Position numbers and translations under genes: made by a program. From Rippkaea orientalis PCC 8801 (lineage in GTDB: Bacteria; Cyanobacteriota; Cyanobacteriia; Cyanobacteriales; Microcystaceae), in assembly GCF_000021805.1 (NCBI RefSeq), contig NC_011726.1, positions 3,814,097-3,878,096 on the forward strand: a DNA stretch of 64,000 nucleotides, read 5' to 3'. Of the stretch, positions 19,591 to 28,780 are shown in pieces. The notes below the pieces were generated by a model. The model made no database searches. It was not told where the DNA came from and saw only the letters and a program-made list of their open reading frames with translations. Every line of letters begins with the position of its first letter. Position 1 is the first letter of the stretch.

Positions 19591-20028
19591 ATGACCACTG
19601 AACAGGTAGAAACTAACGGGACGCAAACGCAAGAACCCGCCAAAGTGACTACTACTGCTAAACCTCGTACTAGAACAACCAAACCCAAGGAAGATAATCA
19701 AATGACAGCTTTATCCGTTAAAGAAAAAACTATTCACATTCACGGTGCTCACGGCATAGAATTAATTGTAGAAGAAGGCAATCTTCCAGGGAATCGTCCG
19801 ATTGAAGCGAGTCATCTTAAAGTCATTAGTACCTACACTTCCGTAGGGGGTAATCGTCCAGTAACAGCGAGTGGGATGGATATTACCGGAACGTTGACCA
19901 TTTCTGGCCAGCGTCCGATTATGGCCAGTCATCTACAAGTTAGCGAAACCTATGCAGTGATGGGGAACCGTCCCGTTGCCCCGAATGAAATTGATGATCC
20001 TGAGACGTTAATGGGATTTCTTGATTAA
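19591..20028 (+). CDS. GNRP-repeat protein of unknown function
   Basis: 145 residues. A Thr/Lys/Pro-rich, probably disordered N terminus (about 1-45) is followed by a beta-rich part with four repeats around G-N/Q-R-P-[IV]-xAS: PGNRPIEASHLKVISTYT, GGNRPVTASGMDITGTLT, SGQRPIMASHLQVSETYA, and a final MGNRPVAPNEI. Spacing is about 20 residues, as expected of a short solenoid or strand ladder. The start is set by AAGGAG at 19576-19581: it is 9 bp before ATG 19591 but directly abuts an ATG at 19582. No signal peptide. A terminator-like hairpin follows, so it is a single-gene transcript. Family seen in cyanobacteria; function unknown. Confidence 0.8.
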   Translation: MTTEQVETNGTQTQEPAKVTTTAKPRTRTTKPKEDNQMTALSVKEKTIHIHGAHGIELIVEEGNLPGNRPIEASHLKVISTYTSVGGNRPVTASGMDITGTLTISGQRPIMASHLQVSETYAVMGNRPVAPNEIDDPETLMGFLD

Positions 20029-20048
20029 TAACAGTCTCTTACTAAGAT

Positions 20049-20083
20049 ATCCTCATTCATCGATAGGTGTCTGAGGATTTTTT
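20049..20083 (+). terminator. Rho-independent terminator after the GNRP-repeat gene
   Basis: ATCCTCA (20049-20055) pairs with TGAGGAT (20072-20078) and is followed by a run of T. It lies 21 bp after the stop codon. Confidence 0.65.
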
Positions 20084-20279
20084 AATTTTAAAACCCTGAA
20101 AAAAATTGCACCAGAAGACTCTTAAAAATCTGAGAATCTTGTGTGAATAATCGAGAGAAATCAGCGTTATTTCCTATTGCGCTAGAAATTGTTATAGCTT
20201 CGCCATCGTCGCAATAAAAGTTAATATAAATTAAGATAGTGAAAGAAATTGCCAAACAACTCAACCTGAGTTAAGCATT

Positions 20280-21830
20280 ATGAAATCACCAGAAATTTCC
20301 TCACAGCCTTCAACAACGACCGATCTTAAATTTGAAGAGCAAAAAGACGAAAAAACCAACAATAGTCAGCAAAAAAATTCAAAATTATTAAAATGGTTAA
20401 TTCCCCTTGCTATTTTAGGAGGAGGAATCGCTATAGGACAAATTTTCACCCCATCTCCTACCCCAACAGACCAAAGTAGCAATCAAACCCCACCCCCTAA
20501 ACCCGTTGAAACCATCACCTTAACCGTGAGTAAGGGAAAAAGAGAGGTTCGGTTACTCGGACAGGTGGAAGCAGGAGGAAAAGCTACCCTAAGCTCGCAA
20601 ATTGACGGAACAGTCCAAAAAATTGTCGTGAAAGAAGGGGATGTCATTACTCCGGGCATGACCGTCGCTATTTTAGACGATGCTGATGCCAACATTGCCC
20701 TCGCCCAAGCCAAAGCAAGATTAGTACAAGAAAAAAGTAACTTAGCCCGGTTGCAAGTGGGGACACGGCCTGAGATTATTCGACAACGAGAAGCCGAATT
20801 AACCGCAGCCCAAGCCAGAGAACGAGAAGCCTTAGAAACCCTAGAAAGTTTGATCGCCTTACAGCCTGACTTAATTGCCCAACGTCAAGCGGAACTTGAA
20901 ACCGTCAAAACTAGAGAAAAAGAAGCCCAAGACAACCGACAGAGAATACAACGATTAAGCTTAGAAGGAGCCCTTTCAGAAAGAGCATTAGTTGAGGCAA
21001 AATCCAGTGCTGATGCCTTTCGTAGCGAACGGATACGCGCTCAAGCGGCCTTAAAAGCCCAAGAAACCGAAAGCCGTAAAGCGATCGCCGAAGCCCGAAC
21101 CGGTTATGATAATGCCAAAAGCGATCGCCTACGGATTGCAGCCCTGTTAGCAGAAGCCCAAGCCGGCCCCACCCAAGAAGAAATTCAAGCACAACAGGGG
21201 GTAGTCAGTGCCGCGAATGCTGCCGTAGAACAGGCAAAATTAGCTCTAGAACGCACGAAAATCAAAGCCTCTGTATCGGGGGTCGTTCAGTCAAGAGAAG
21301 CCGATCCAGGGGATTATGTAGAGGTCAACGATCCGATTGTCACCTTAGTTAGCGATCGCTCCTTAGATATCTTTTTAGAAATTCCTGAAACTTTAAGCGG
21401 ACAAGTCACCGAAGGGATGAGGGTGAATTTATTCGCCCGTGCCTTACCTAATTGGCAAAAAGCAACAGAAATTACGGCTGTTGTTCCTGTTGCTAATGTC
21501 AATTCTCGCCGACAATTAGTGCGAGTTACCCTTAATAATCCCCCTAAGAATTTATTACCGGGGATGGCCATTCAAGCTGACTTAATGATGCCTATTTCAG
21601 AGGCTAATACCTTTACTGTCCCAAGAGATGCCCTAACCAGAAGGGGCGAGCAATGGCTTTTATTTAAGGTCAATGATAATCAAGCCAAACAATTAGAAGT
21701 AGAAATGATTGCCGATTTAGGGGAAGAGGTCATGATTAGTCATCCTCAGTTAAAACAAGGTCAATCTGTTGTCATTAAAGGCGGAGATGCACTCAAAGAT
21801 AATACTGTCGTAACAATTGTCAAAAGTTAA
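20280..21830 (+). CDS. RND efflux periplasmic adaptor (HlyD/AcrA family)
   Basis: 516-residue membrane fusion protein linking an RND pump to an outer-membrane channel. Cytoplasmic start, one membrane anchor (about 38-56, LLKWLIPLAILGGGIAIGQI), Pro-rich linker, biotinyl-lipoyl half (ATLSSQIDGTVQKIVVKEGD), a long Ala/Glu/Arg-rich coiled-coil hairpin (about 140-320), the second lipoyl half (VSGVVQSREADPGDYVEV), then beta-barrel and membrane-proximal domains (LLPGMAIQADLMMP, VVIKGGDAL). The coiled coil is longer than in AcrA. It is 41 bp upstream of the RND pump gene and certainly in one operon with it. Confidence 0.93.
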   Translation: MKSPEISSQPSTTTDLKFEEQKDEKTNNSQQKNSKLLKWLIPLAILGGGIAIGQIFTPSPTPTDQSSNQTPPPKPVETITLTVSKGKREVRLLGQVEAGGKATLSSQIDGTVQKIVVKEGDVITPGMTVAILDDADANIALAQAKARLVQEKSNLARLQVGTRPEIIRQREAELTAAQAREREALETLESLIALQPDLIAQRQAELETVKTREKEAQDNRQRIQRLSLEGALSERALVEAKSSADAFRSERIRAQAALKAQETESRKAIAEARTGYDNAKSDRLRIAALLAEAQAGPTQEEIQAQQGVVSAANAAVEQAKLALERTKIKASVSGVVQSREADPGDYVEVNDPIVTLVSDRSLDIFLEIPETLSGQVTEGMRVNLFARALPNWQKATEITAVVPVANVNSRRQLVRVTLNNPPKNLLPGMAIQADLMMPISEANTFTVPRDALTRRGEQWLLFKVNDNQAKQLEVEMIADLGEEVMISHPQLKQGQSVVIKGGDALKDNTVVTIVKS

Positions 21831-21871
21831 TTGTCGGTAACACAGTCGTCTACAAGGATAAGGAATAAAAA

Positions 21872-24800
21872 ATGAGCTTGATCAAAACAGCCGTTCGTTG
21901 GCGACATGGCACAGGGGTATTATTTACTTTACTTGCCATCTTTGGCATCCTATCCCTGTTTAATTTACCCCTAGAATTACAACCCGGTGGCGATCGCCCA
22001 GAAATTACCATTACCACCCCTTATCTCGGTGCTAGTCCGACGGAAGTCGAAGATCTAGTCACCCGTCCTATCGAAGAACGCTTAGAAGAAGTTCCAGGCA
22101 TACAGGAAATTACCAGTACCAGTAGTGCCGGAACCAGTAGTATTAATGTTGAGTTTACCTGGAATACGGACATTAATCGTGGTTTACTCGATGTTCTCAA
22201 TAAATTACAACAAGTCGAAGCCCTACCCCCAGAAGCAGACGAGTCCAATGTAGAAGTGGTCAGCGCCGGGAGTAGTCCCATGATGTGGGTTATTTTAATC
22301 CCCAAAGAAGGCTTTACCCCCGATGAGTCCCGTTATCGGGACTTAGTAGATGACGTGATTGTCCCTCGGTTACGTCAAGTGCAAGGAGTGGGACAGTTCC
22401 TCATTTCTGGAGGAACAGACAGGGAAGTCGAGGTCATTGTTGACCCAAAAGCCTTAGCCGATCGCAACCTTACCATAGGAGATGTGGTAAATACCCTGCG
22501 TAGCAATAATCGGGATATTCGCGGCGGCCCCTTAATCTTGGGAAGACGGGAATATCGTGTCAGAACCGTGAGTCGTATTAATGATGTAAAGCAGTTAGAA
22601 GGGTTTGTCCTGCGTCGAGACGAGTCAGGAACAGTGTATTTAGGAGATGTAGCCGAAGCGCGGATGGGAAGAGCGATCCAGGATCGGGCTTTAGTGCGTA
22701 ATAATGAGCCAGCCGTCGGTATTGGGATTATGCGACAAGTAGGAGGCAATGTTCCCGAAATTTCGGCAGGTATTCGAGAAGCCTTAGCGGATTTAGAAAC
22801 GAGATTTGATCGCCAAGGAGAAGGGATCACCTTTGATATTACCTACGATGAAAATGACTACATCAATGATTCCATTGCCTTTGTTCAAGGGAATTTGATT
22901 GTTGGTGCGATCCTAGCAGCCCTCATTTTACTCTTGTTTTTGGGATCATTAAGAACCGTTGGTGTCATTGCGATCACAATTCCGACGACCTTGATAACCG
23001 TGTTTATCGTCTTCTATCTCTTCGGTCGTACCCTGAATGTGATTAGTTTAGCCGGGTTAGCTTTTGCCGTGGGGATGGTTGTTGATAATGCCATTGTTGT
23101 CCTCGAAAACATTTTTACCCAGATGCAAGAGGGTAAAACCCCGATGAAAGCGGCCATTGATGGGACTCAGGAAGTTGGGGGGGCTATGTTAGCCTCTACC
23201 TTAACCACGGTAGCGGTTTTTGCGCCGATTATCCTGGTAACAGGAGAAGCAGGACAAGTATTCTTTGATATTGGCATCGCCTTATCTGTCTCGGTTTTAT
23301 TTTCTCTGTTTGCTGCTTTAACCCTGGTTCCCATGTTAGCCGGACTGTTTCTGAGCCGCACAGAAGCAGAGCAAATGCTCGCAGAAGTTAATAATCAAGG
23401 AAATAACTGGTTAGAGAAAAAAGTTGTCCAAACTTCGAGGATATTTCGCACGCAACAAGGAAAATTAGAAAATTTTCTGCTCAAAACCGTCCGATGGTCC
23501 CTAGGAAAAGGGCGAGTGAAACGCCGTTTACTCATCCTGGCGATTCCCGTTGGTTTAATTTTCATCAGTATTCAATTGTTACCTCCGCCCGACTATTTAC
23601 CTCAAGGCAACCGTAACCAAATTTTATGGTTAGCTGAACCCTTCCCAGGAACCAGTATTCCTGAAGCCATTGACCTCTCAGAAGCACCAAGACAGTTTGT
23701 CCGTGAACAACCAGAAGTCATGCAAACCTTATACGTTCATCGACCCGGAAGACGGTTAATTGCCGTATTTATTCATCCTGACCAAGCAACCAGTAATATC
23801 TTAAACAGTCTGGTGGAACGATTTCGTGGTAAAAGTAATGAGTTTCCTGGGTATCGCTTTATGGTTCCCATCCGTGCCTCAATTTTTAATGATCCTGGAA
23901 AAGAATTTGAAGTACAAATTATTGGGGAAAATTTAGAGCAATTAAACCAACTACAACAACAAATTTCTGAGAAGATTAAACAATTACCCGGTATACAAAA
24001 CGTTCGGTCAGATTTTGTTACTGGTGCACCAGAATTACAGGTCACTCCTAACCGTGTCCGTTTAGCTGAGGCCGGGTTATCGGAGTCAGAGATTGGGTCT
24101 TTGGTACAAACGGCTTTAGGGGGGTTACGCGCCTCGGAATTTGTGGATGGGAAACGGGAATTAAACGTCAGTGTTGAACTCAAAGATACCTTTGTCCAAA
24201 CCCCTGAACAACTGCGACAACTGGCTATTTATAACGGCCAAGGTCAACGGGTACAATTATCGGATGTGGCCGAGGTAATAGAAACCACCGGGCCAGATGC
24301 CATTAATCATGTAGACTTAGAACGATCCATTACATTGACCGTCAGTGTCGCTACAGAAGCCCCCTTAGGCGCATTAGTTGAGCAAACCGAACAGCAAATA
24401 TTAGAACCCCTGCGTAATAATATTCCTCCTGGTGTTCGCTTAGAATTAGGAGGATCGGCGGATGTTTTAACAGAAACCCTATTACAGTTAGGGGCAACTT
24501 TTGTCCTCTCTTTGGTCATTACCTATTTGTTACTCGTGGCGTTGTATCGTTCCTTGATCTATCCCCTGTTAATTATGGCAACGGTTCCCATGGGGATGAC
24601 AGGTGCATTGTTAAGTTTAGTCCTTGCTAATACCATTCCTGGGGTGGTTGTGTCTTTGGATATGATTACTGGGTTAGGATTTGTCATTTTAACGGGAGTT
24701 GTGGTGAATAATGCGATTTTGTTGGTGGATCGCGCCTTACAATTGCAAGAGCAAGGGATGGATTATGATGCGTCTTTGTATTATGCTGTTAGCGATCGCC

Positions 24801-25057
24801 TACGTCCCATTTTTATGTCAGCCGGAACCAGTGTTTTAGGGATGTTACCCCTGGCGATTATTCCCGGAAAAGGGGCAGAACTCTATCAAGGGTTAGGAAT
24901 TGTTTTAACGGGTGGGTTGCTATTATCTACGTTTTTAACCCCCACTGTTATCCCGGCTTTAATGGGATTATTGCAAGATTTTCAACCCAAGAAAACTCCC
25001 TCAAAACAACCCATTCAACCCGAAGAATCTGATCAAAAGGCGTTGCTTAATAAATGA
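21872..25057 (+). CDS. RND efflux transporter (AcrB/MexB-like)
   Basis: 1061-residue inner-membrane proton-driven pump. Twelve membrane segments in two halves: TM1 LFTLLAIFGILSLFNLPLEL, then a large periplasmic loop beginning TITTPYLGASPTEVEDLVTR. The TM4 proton-relay Asp is in FAVGMVVDNAIVVLENI; the second half has GVVVNNAILLVDRALQLQEQ. Substrate cannot be predicted; DxD-type heavy-metal signatures are not obvious, so HAE1-like drug or lipid export is more likely than metal. The start codon of the histidine kinase frame overlaps its stop (ATGA at 25054-25057). Confidence 0.94.
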   Translation: MSLIKTAVRWRHGTGVLFTLLAIFGILSLFNLPLELQPGGDRPEITITTPYLGASPTEVEDLVTRPIEERLEEVPGIQEITSTSSAGTSSINVEFTWNTDINRGLLDVLNKLQQVEALPPEADESNVEVVSAGSSPMMWVILIPKEGFTPDESRYRDLVDDVIVPRLRQVQGVGQFLISGGTDREVEVIVDPKALADRNLTIGDVVNTLRSNNRDIRGGPLILGRREYRVRTVSRINDVKQLEGFVLRRDESGTVYLGDVAEARMGRAIQDRALVRNNEPAVGIGIMRQVGGNVPEISAGIREALADLETRFDRQGEGITFDITYDENDYINDSIAFVQGNLIVGAILAALILLLFLGSLRTVGVIAITIPTTLITVFIVFYLFGRTLNVISLAGLAFAVGMVVDNAIVVLENIFTQMQEGKTPMKAAIDGTQEVGGAMLASTLTTVAVFAPIILVTGEAGQVFFDIGIALSVSVLFSLFAALTLVPMLAGLFLSRTEAEQMLAEVNNQGNNWLEKKVVQTSRIFRTQQGKLENFLLKTVRWSLGKGRVKRRLLILAIPVGLIFISIQLLPPPDYLPQGNRNQILWLAEPFPGTSIPEAIDLSEAPRQFVREQPEVMQTLYVHRPGRRLIAVFIHPDQATSNILNSLVERFRGKSNEFPGYRFMVPIRASIFNDPGKEFEVQIIGENLEQLNQLQQQISEKIKQLPGIQNVRSDFVTGAPELQVTPNRVRLAEAGLSESEIGSLVQTALGGLRASEFVDGKRELNVSVELKDTFVQTPEQLRQLAIYNGQGQRVQLSDVAEVIETTGPDAINHVDLERSITLTVSVATEAPLGALVEQTEQQILEPLRNNIPPGVRLELGGSADVLTETLLQLGATFVLSLVITYLLLVALYRSLIYPLLIMATVPMGMTGALLSLVLANTIPGVVVSLDMITGLGFVILTGVVVNNAILLVDRALQLQEQGMDYDASLYYAVSDRLRPIFMSAGTSVLGMLPLAIIPGKGAELYQGLGIVLTGGLLLSTFLTPTVIPALMGLLQDFQPKKTPSKQPIQPEESDQKALLNK

Positions 25058-26428
25058 CCATTTCTGGTGGTTTGATGAATCCTATGTTTCAAACAACGCG
25101 CCGTCGGTTAGCCATTTGGTATACGGCTGTCACAGCCATTTTATTATTATTATTTGCCAGTGGGGTTTTTTTCTACGTTAAACATACCTTAGTTGACCGT
25201 ATTGATGATACCCTAAAGCACGTCGTAGAAGTGGTTAACCGTTCCCTAATTATTGAATCCGTTTCTCTTGCTGAAGGACGTTATCGAGTCAATGTTGAAA
25301 GCAGTTTTCGCAACAATGCAGAGGCGGTTGAAGATGATCACATTGATCTCGAATGGTTTGACCCCCAAGGACAACTATTATGGTCAACCTTTGTTGATCC
25401 CCCCGCTATTCCTTTAAAAGCCAATAAACCCGCCGAAACTGTTCATTTAGGAGGCGATCGCACCCTCAGACAAGTGACCCAACGACTGAACCGCGATCGC
25501 TATGTTTTAGGCTATTTACGGGTCAGTCATCCCTGGTTTGAAGTCACCAAACCCATTCAACAATTAAGCCTTGATTTAGCCCTAGGAAGTCTTGTCACCA
25601 TTATGGCAGTGGGGGGCGATCGGTTGGCTACTCTCAGGACTAGCTATTAAACCTATCCGCGACTCCTACCAAAGTCTCAAACAATTTACGGCCGATGCGT
25701 CCCACGAATTACGCAACCCCATCGCTATTATCCAGACCAATGTTCAGATGGCCTTAGCCTATCCTGAAGCTGACCCCCAACTGCAACAGCGACAACTGCG
25801 GGTCGTGGAACGCTTAACCCAAAGATTGGGCAATTTAGTCAATGATCTGCTATTTTTAGCGCGATCAGACAGTGGAATGTTACAAACATCCCTACAATCA
25901 GTTCCTTTGGATGCGTTATTAATTGAAGTCATCGAAGAACAAAGAACCACGGCTGAACAAAAGGGAATTTTTCTCTCCTTACACATTCAAGAACCTGACG
26001 GAAAATTGACCGAAATGTCCGAAGAAATGTTTACCCTACTCGGAGACTGGGATCAATTAGCCAGGTTATTTACAAATTTAATTAGTAATGCCTTAGAACA
26101 TAGTTTTCAACAGCAGAAAAGTGATATTGATGACAAACAAGCATCGGTAGAAGTGGAATTAAAACACCTCAAACGCGATCGCCTTTCTCAATTACAAATT
26201 ACCGTTAAAGATACGGGTCAAGGCATTCCTAAAGCTGCGTTACCCCATCTATTTGATCGCTTTTATCGGGTTGATCCTTCTCGTAGTCATCAAACTTCAG
26301 ATGGTTCTGGGTTAGGGTTAGCAATTGTCCAAGCGATCGTCAAAAATCATCACGGACAAATTACTGTTGAGAGTATGTTAGAAAAAGGAACCACTTTTAT
26401 AGTCACTCTACCGATTAAAAGCAATTAA
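25054..26428 (+). pseudogene. Sensor histidine kinase split by a frameshift in a G6 tract
   Basis: Two frames make one kinase. Frame 1 (25054-25650) has TM1 (AVTAILLLLFASGVFFYV), a periplasmic sensor domain and the beginning of TM2 (LALGSLVTIMAV), then runs out. Frame 2 (open from 25592 to 26428) resumes inside TM2 (GAIGWLLSGLAIKPI) and carries the H-box FTADASHELRNPIAI, N-box LFTNLISNALEHS and G-boxes DTGQGIPKAALPHLFDRFYR and GSGLGLAIVQAIV. The switch occurs at GGGGGG 25611-25616: removing one G restores GTG GGG GCG ATC GGT TGG. Either a sequencing error, a real mutation, or a phase-variable or slippage site. The operon position implies sensing for the RND pump, but no response regulator gene follows. 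Confidence 0.88.
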
Positions 26429-26488
26429 GTAGGTCGGCATAATTAAACGAACAATAAGTAAGCACACAAAATTAATTACACAAAAACT

Positions 26489-26509
26489 GTAGGGTGGGTA
26501 ATGCCCACA
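26489..26509. repeat. Dispersed intergenic palindrome (GGGTGGGC/GCCCAC type)
   Basis: TGTAGGGTGGGTAATGCCCA CA forms a GTGGG/CCCAC hairpin. A related copy lies at 31259-31284. Such hairpins are scattered between genes in many cyanobacteria. Confidence 0.5.
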
Positions 26510-26587
26510 ATAATCTTTACATCAACTTCTGTACGGGCTTAATAGTATTTAAGTTACTACTGACTTGGTAACTTCGTTAATAAACCC

Positions 26588-27466
26588 CTACTGATCTCCA
26601 TCAATTTTAGCTAATAATTCTGTGGCTTGTTGACACAAAAGTTCGTGACAATGACCATTACTGGCCATTAACCCTCCCCATTGCCTCACATCTCCGTTAT
26701 TGTAGGTTAAAGGCCTACCATCAAAATGAGTAAATTGCCCTCCTGCTTCCGTTAGAATTAATTCAGGGGCAGCAAAATCCCAATCTTTAGCGGCAGATTT
26801 CCCCGATAAGGAGATATAAACATCGGATTTTTGTTCAAGAATTGTAGCAATTTTCCCCCCAACACTTCCCATATAATTACGATCTTTTAGGGGTAAGCTA
26901 TCAATAAGCTTTTGAAAGCGATCATCCCGATGGGTTCGACTCACCACGAGAAACAAATCTTCTATTTGGTTGCGTTCTGAGACACGAATCGGTGTAACTG
27001 TTCCATCGGCTGTCTCGACAAAAGTTCCGTGATCTTTAGCCGCAAAATACAGCTTTTCTGCTTCAGGAATAGCCACTACAGCCACCACAGGACGGCCTTG
27101 ATACGCTAAGGCTATATGAAGGGCGTATTCTCCCGTTTTATCGATAAAATCACGGGTTCCATCGAGGGGATCAATAATCCAAACCCAGTCTTGAACAAGG
27201 CGATCATTTCCTTGGTGGGTTTCTTCACTAAGATAACCAAAAGTATCACTATCAAAAACTGCCTGTAATTTCTCTAAAATGTAGTGATTGGCTGCTACAT
27301 CAGCAGCAGTAACTGGGCCATCGGTTTTATCGTGGTTGATTTCTAAATTTCCTTGATTAACTTCCCCTCGATAGTAGGAACGCAGAATTTTCGCTGCCCC
27401 CCAACCTACAGAACGGACAATCTCTTCAATTTCAACTAATTTTTTCGTCTGTTTGCTATCTTTCAA
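26588..27466 (-). CDS. cysQ: 3'(2'),5'-bisphosphate nucleotidase, CysQ type
   Basis: Inositol-monophosphatase-fold enzyme that removes the 3'-phosphate from PAP or PAPS, supporting sulfate assimilation. 292 residues. Metal-binding motifs: the Glu in GYLSEETHQ, WIIDPLDGTRDFI (the DPLDGT signature) and the C-terminal KDWDFAAPELILTEAGG. Other inositol-phosphatase family activities cannot be excluded. The ATG at 27466 gives MKDSKQTKKLVEIEEIVRSV. It is divergent from the riboswitch-led ABC operon. Confidence 0.85.
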   Translation of the reverse strand: MKDSKQTKKLVEIEEIVRSVGWGAAKILRSYYRGEVNQGNLEINHDKTDGPVTAADVAANHYILEKLQAVFDSDTFGYLSEETHQGNDRLVQDWVWIIDPLDGTRDFIDKTGEYALHIALAYQGRPVVAVVAIPEAEKLYFAAKDHGTFVETADGTVTPIRVSERNQIEDLFLVVSRTHRDDRFQKLIDSLPLKDRNYMGSVGGKIATILEQKSDVYISLSGKSAAKDWDFAAPELILTEAGGQFTHFDGRPLTYNNGDVRQWGGLMASNGHCHELLCQQATELLAKIDGDQ

Positions 27467-27565
27467 GATTTCTTAACCTCGATGGCTATTTGTTTTGAGG
27501 ATAATGTAATTCCCTGTTGTTATTTTACAGGGTCTTCGCACTAGACTGATGTTCAGACAATCTTG

Positions 27566-27594
27566 TTGACATTTTCCCAAAATAGTGCTATCCT
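27566..27594 (+). promoter_or_regulatory. Sigma70-type promoter of the riboswitch-ABC operon
   Basis: TTGACA (27566-27571), 17-bp spacer, TATCCT (27589-27594). The spacing is ideal, the -35 perfect and the -10 weak. It is correctly placed about 20 bp upstream of the riboswitch. Confidence 0.6.
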
Positions 27595-27609
27595 AAGTTC
27601 CTAAGTAGA

Positions 27610-27782
27610 GTAAGTCAGCTTAATCCAAGCCTCCATTCTGCAAAACTTCACTTTGTAAGAATTAAGACTGGAGCGGGGGACCCAACTAAGGGGCGCATTT
27701 CTAGGGAATCTTATCTAGAAAAGGACATCTCTCAGTCCTAGCCCGTCAGCTAACCTCGTCAGCTATTGAGAGGAGACTGAAG
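27610..27782 (+). ncRNA. ydaO/yuaA-type c-di-AMP riboswitch
   Basis: Conserved blocks of this class are all present in order: AGCTTAATCC near 27617, GAGCGGGGGACCCAAC then GGGGCGCATT (27671-27701), and the diagnostic CCCGTCAGCTAACCTCGTCAGC (27740-27761) followed by GAGAGGAGAC. In known members c-di-AMP binding lowers expression of the downstream gene, usually K+ or osmolyte transport or cell-wall hydrolases. Here it precedes an NrtA/CmpA-like ABC importer. The assignment is by eye from remembered consensus; a covariance search (RF00379) would settle the borders. Confidence 0.85.
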
Positions 27783-27857
27783 AAGAGGCATTTTAACCCT
27801 TTGCCCTCATCAGTGTTCCTGGTTGGTACTGCTCTGTATCTGTGTACCCACGCTCAA

Positions 27858-27870
27858 CCCTTGAGGGTAA
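27858..27870 (+). promoter_or_regulatory. Hairpin covering the Shine-Dalgarno of the ABC permease
   Basis: ACCCTTGAGGGT is a self-complementary ACCCT/AGGGT hairpin whose right arm contains the GAGG that would serve ATG 27876. An upstream CCCTCA (27804-27809) can pair with the same TGAGGG. The expression platform of the riboswitch may therefore act on translation start; this is inference from base pairing. Confidence 0.45.
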
Positions 27871-27875
27871 CTAAT

Positions 27876-28718
27876 ATGAATATCGCGGCACTTGCTGTCG
27901 CAGGCCAGGTTGCTTGGAAGCGCGTCAAACCTGTTGTCCTGCGCGAAACCGTCCTACTTCCCGGTGCGGGTTTTCTGGGATTGATCGCTTTATGGTGGAT
28001 CATTGCCCTATTTCGTCATGAAATGATGCCCACTCCCCTAGAGGCATTAACCAAAAATTGGGACTACATCTTGCACCCCTTCTATGTGCGTGGTCCTGGG
28101 GACTTAGGCATTGGCTGGTTATTACTAGCGAGTCTACGGCGCGTTAGCATTGGCTTTTTATTAGGGGCTGCTGTCGCCATTCCCGTGGGCTTATTGATTG
28201 GGATGTCCAGAACTGCCATGTTAATGATCAATCCCATTATCCAGGTACTTAAGCCTGTATCACCCCTAGCATGGCTGCCCATTGCCCTAGCCATGTTCAA
28301 TTTAGCCGAACCTTCTGCCATTTTCGTCATTTTTATCACTTCCTTATGGTCAACGATTATTAATACCGCCTTGGGAGTTGCTAGTGTTCCCAGAGACTAC
28401 CTAGAAGTCTCTCAAGTCCTAGAGATGAATCATCGTCGGCGTATTTGGAAAATTATTTTACCCGCCAGCTTACCCTATATTTTTACTGGACTCCGCATCA
28501 GTTTAGGGATTGCTTGGTTAGTCATCGTCGCCGTAGAAATGTTAACCGGAGGCATTGGGATTGGATTCTTTGTCTGGGATGAATGGAACCGCCTAAATGT
28601 TAGTTCGGTTTTCCTCGCCGTCCTTGTCATCGGATTAACCGGGCTAGTTTTGGACTATATCCTCATTAAAATCCAAGTTTGGGTCACCCATCGCCCCGCT
28701 AGTTCCTCGACGATATGA
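27876..28718 (+). CDS. ABC transporter permease (NrtB/CmpB-like)
   Basis: About 280 residues with six predicted membrane segments and the binding-protein-dependent permease EAA loop (EVSQVLEMNHRRRIWKIILP then SLPYIFTGLRISLGIAW). Family: nitrate/bicarbonate/taurine importers. I choose ATG 27876 (MNIAALAVAGQVAWKRVKP). The frame is open to 27801, but those 25 codons (MPSSVFLVGTALYLC...) lie in the riboswitch leader and look non-coding. First gene of the riboswitch-controlled operon; the solute-binding gene follows after 62 bp. Confidence 0.9.
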   Translation: MNIAALAVAGQVAWKRVKPVVLRETVLLPGAGFLGLIALWWIIALFRHEMMPTPLEALTKNWDYILHPFYVRGPGDLGIGWLLLASLRRVSIGFLLGAAVAIPVGLLIGMSRTAMLMINPIIQVLKPVSPLAWLPIALAMFNLAEPSAIFVIFITSLWSTIINTALGVASVPRDYLEVSQVLEMNHRRRIWKIILPASLPYIFTGLRISLGIAWLVIVAVEMLTGGIGIGFFVWDEWNRLNVSSVFLAVLVIGLTGLVLDYILIKIQVWVTHRPASSSTI

Positions 28719-28780
28719 AGTCATAACTAAGTGAGAGGTTGTAACTCACCGCTCATTTAAGTCCGTTAAAAGGTGCAAAA

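Noticed and set aside
20280-26428. Heavy-metal (CusA/CzcA) type for the RND pump
   Set aside because: No metal-type motifs or metal-binding neighbours seen; the general drug/lipid RND type fits better, substrate left open.
27801-27875. N-terminal extension of the ABC permease
   Set aside because: Lies in the structured leader between riboswitch and ATG 27876 and does not resemble permease N termini.
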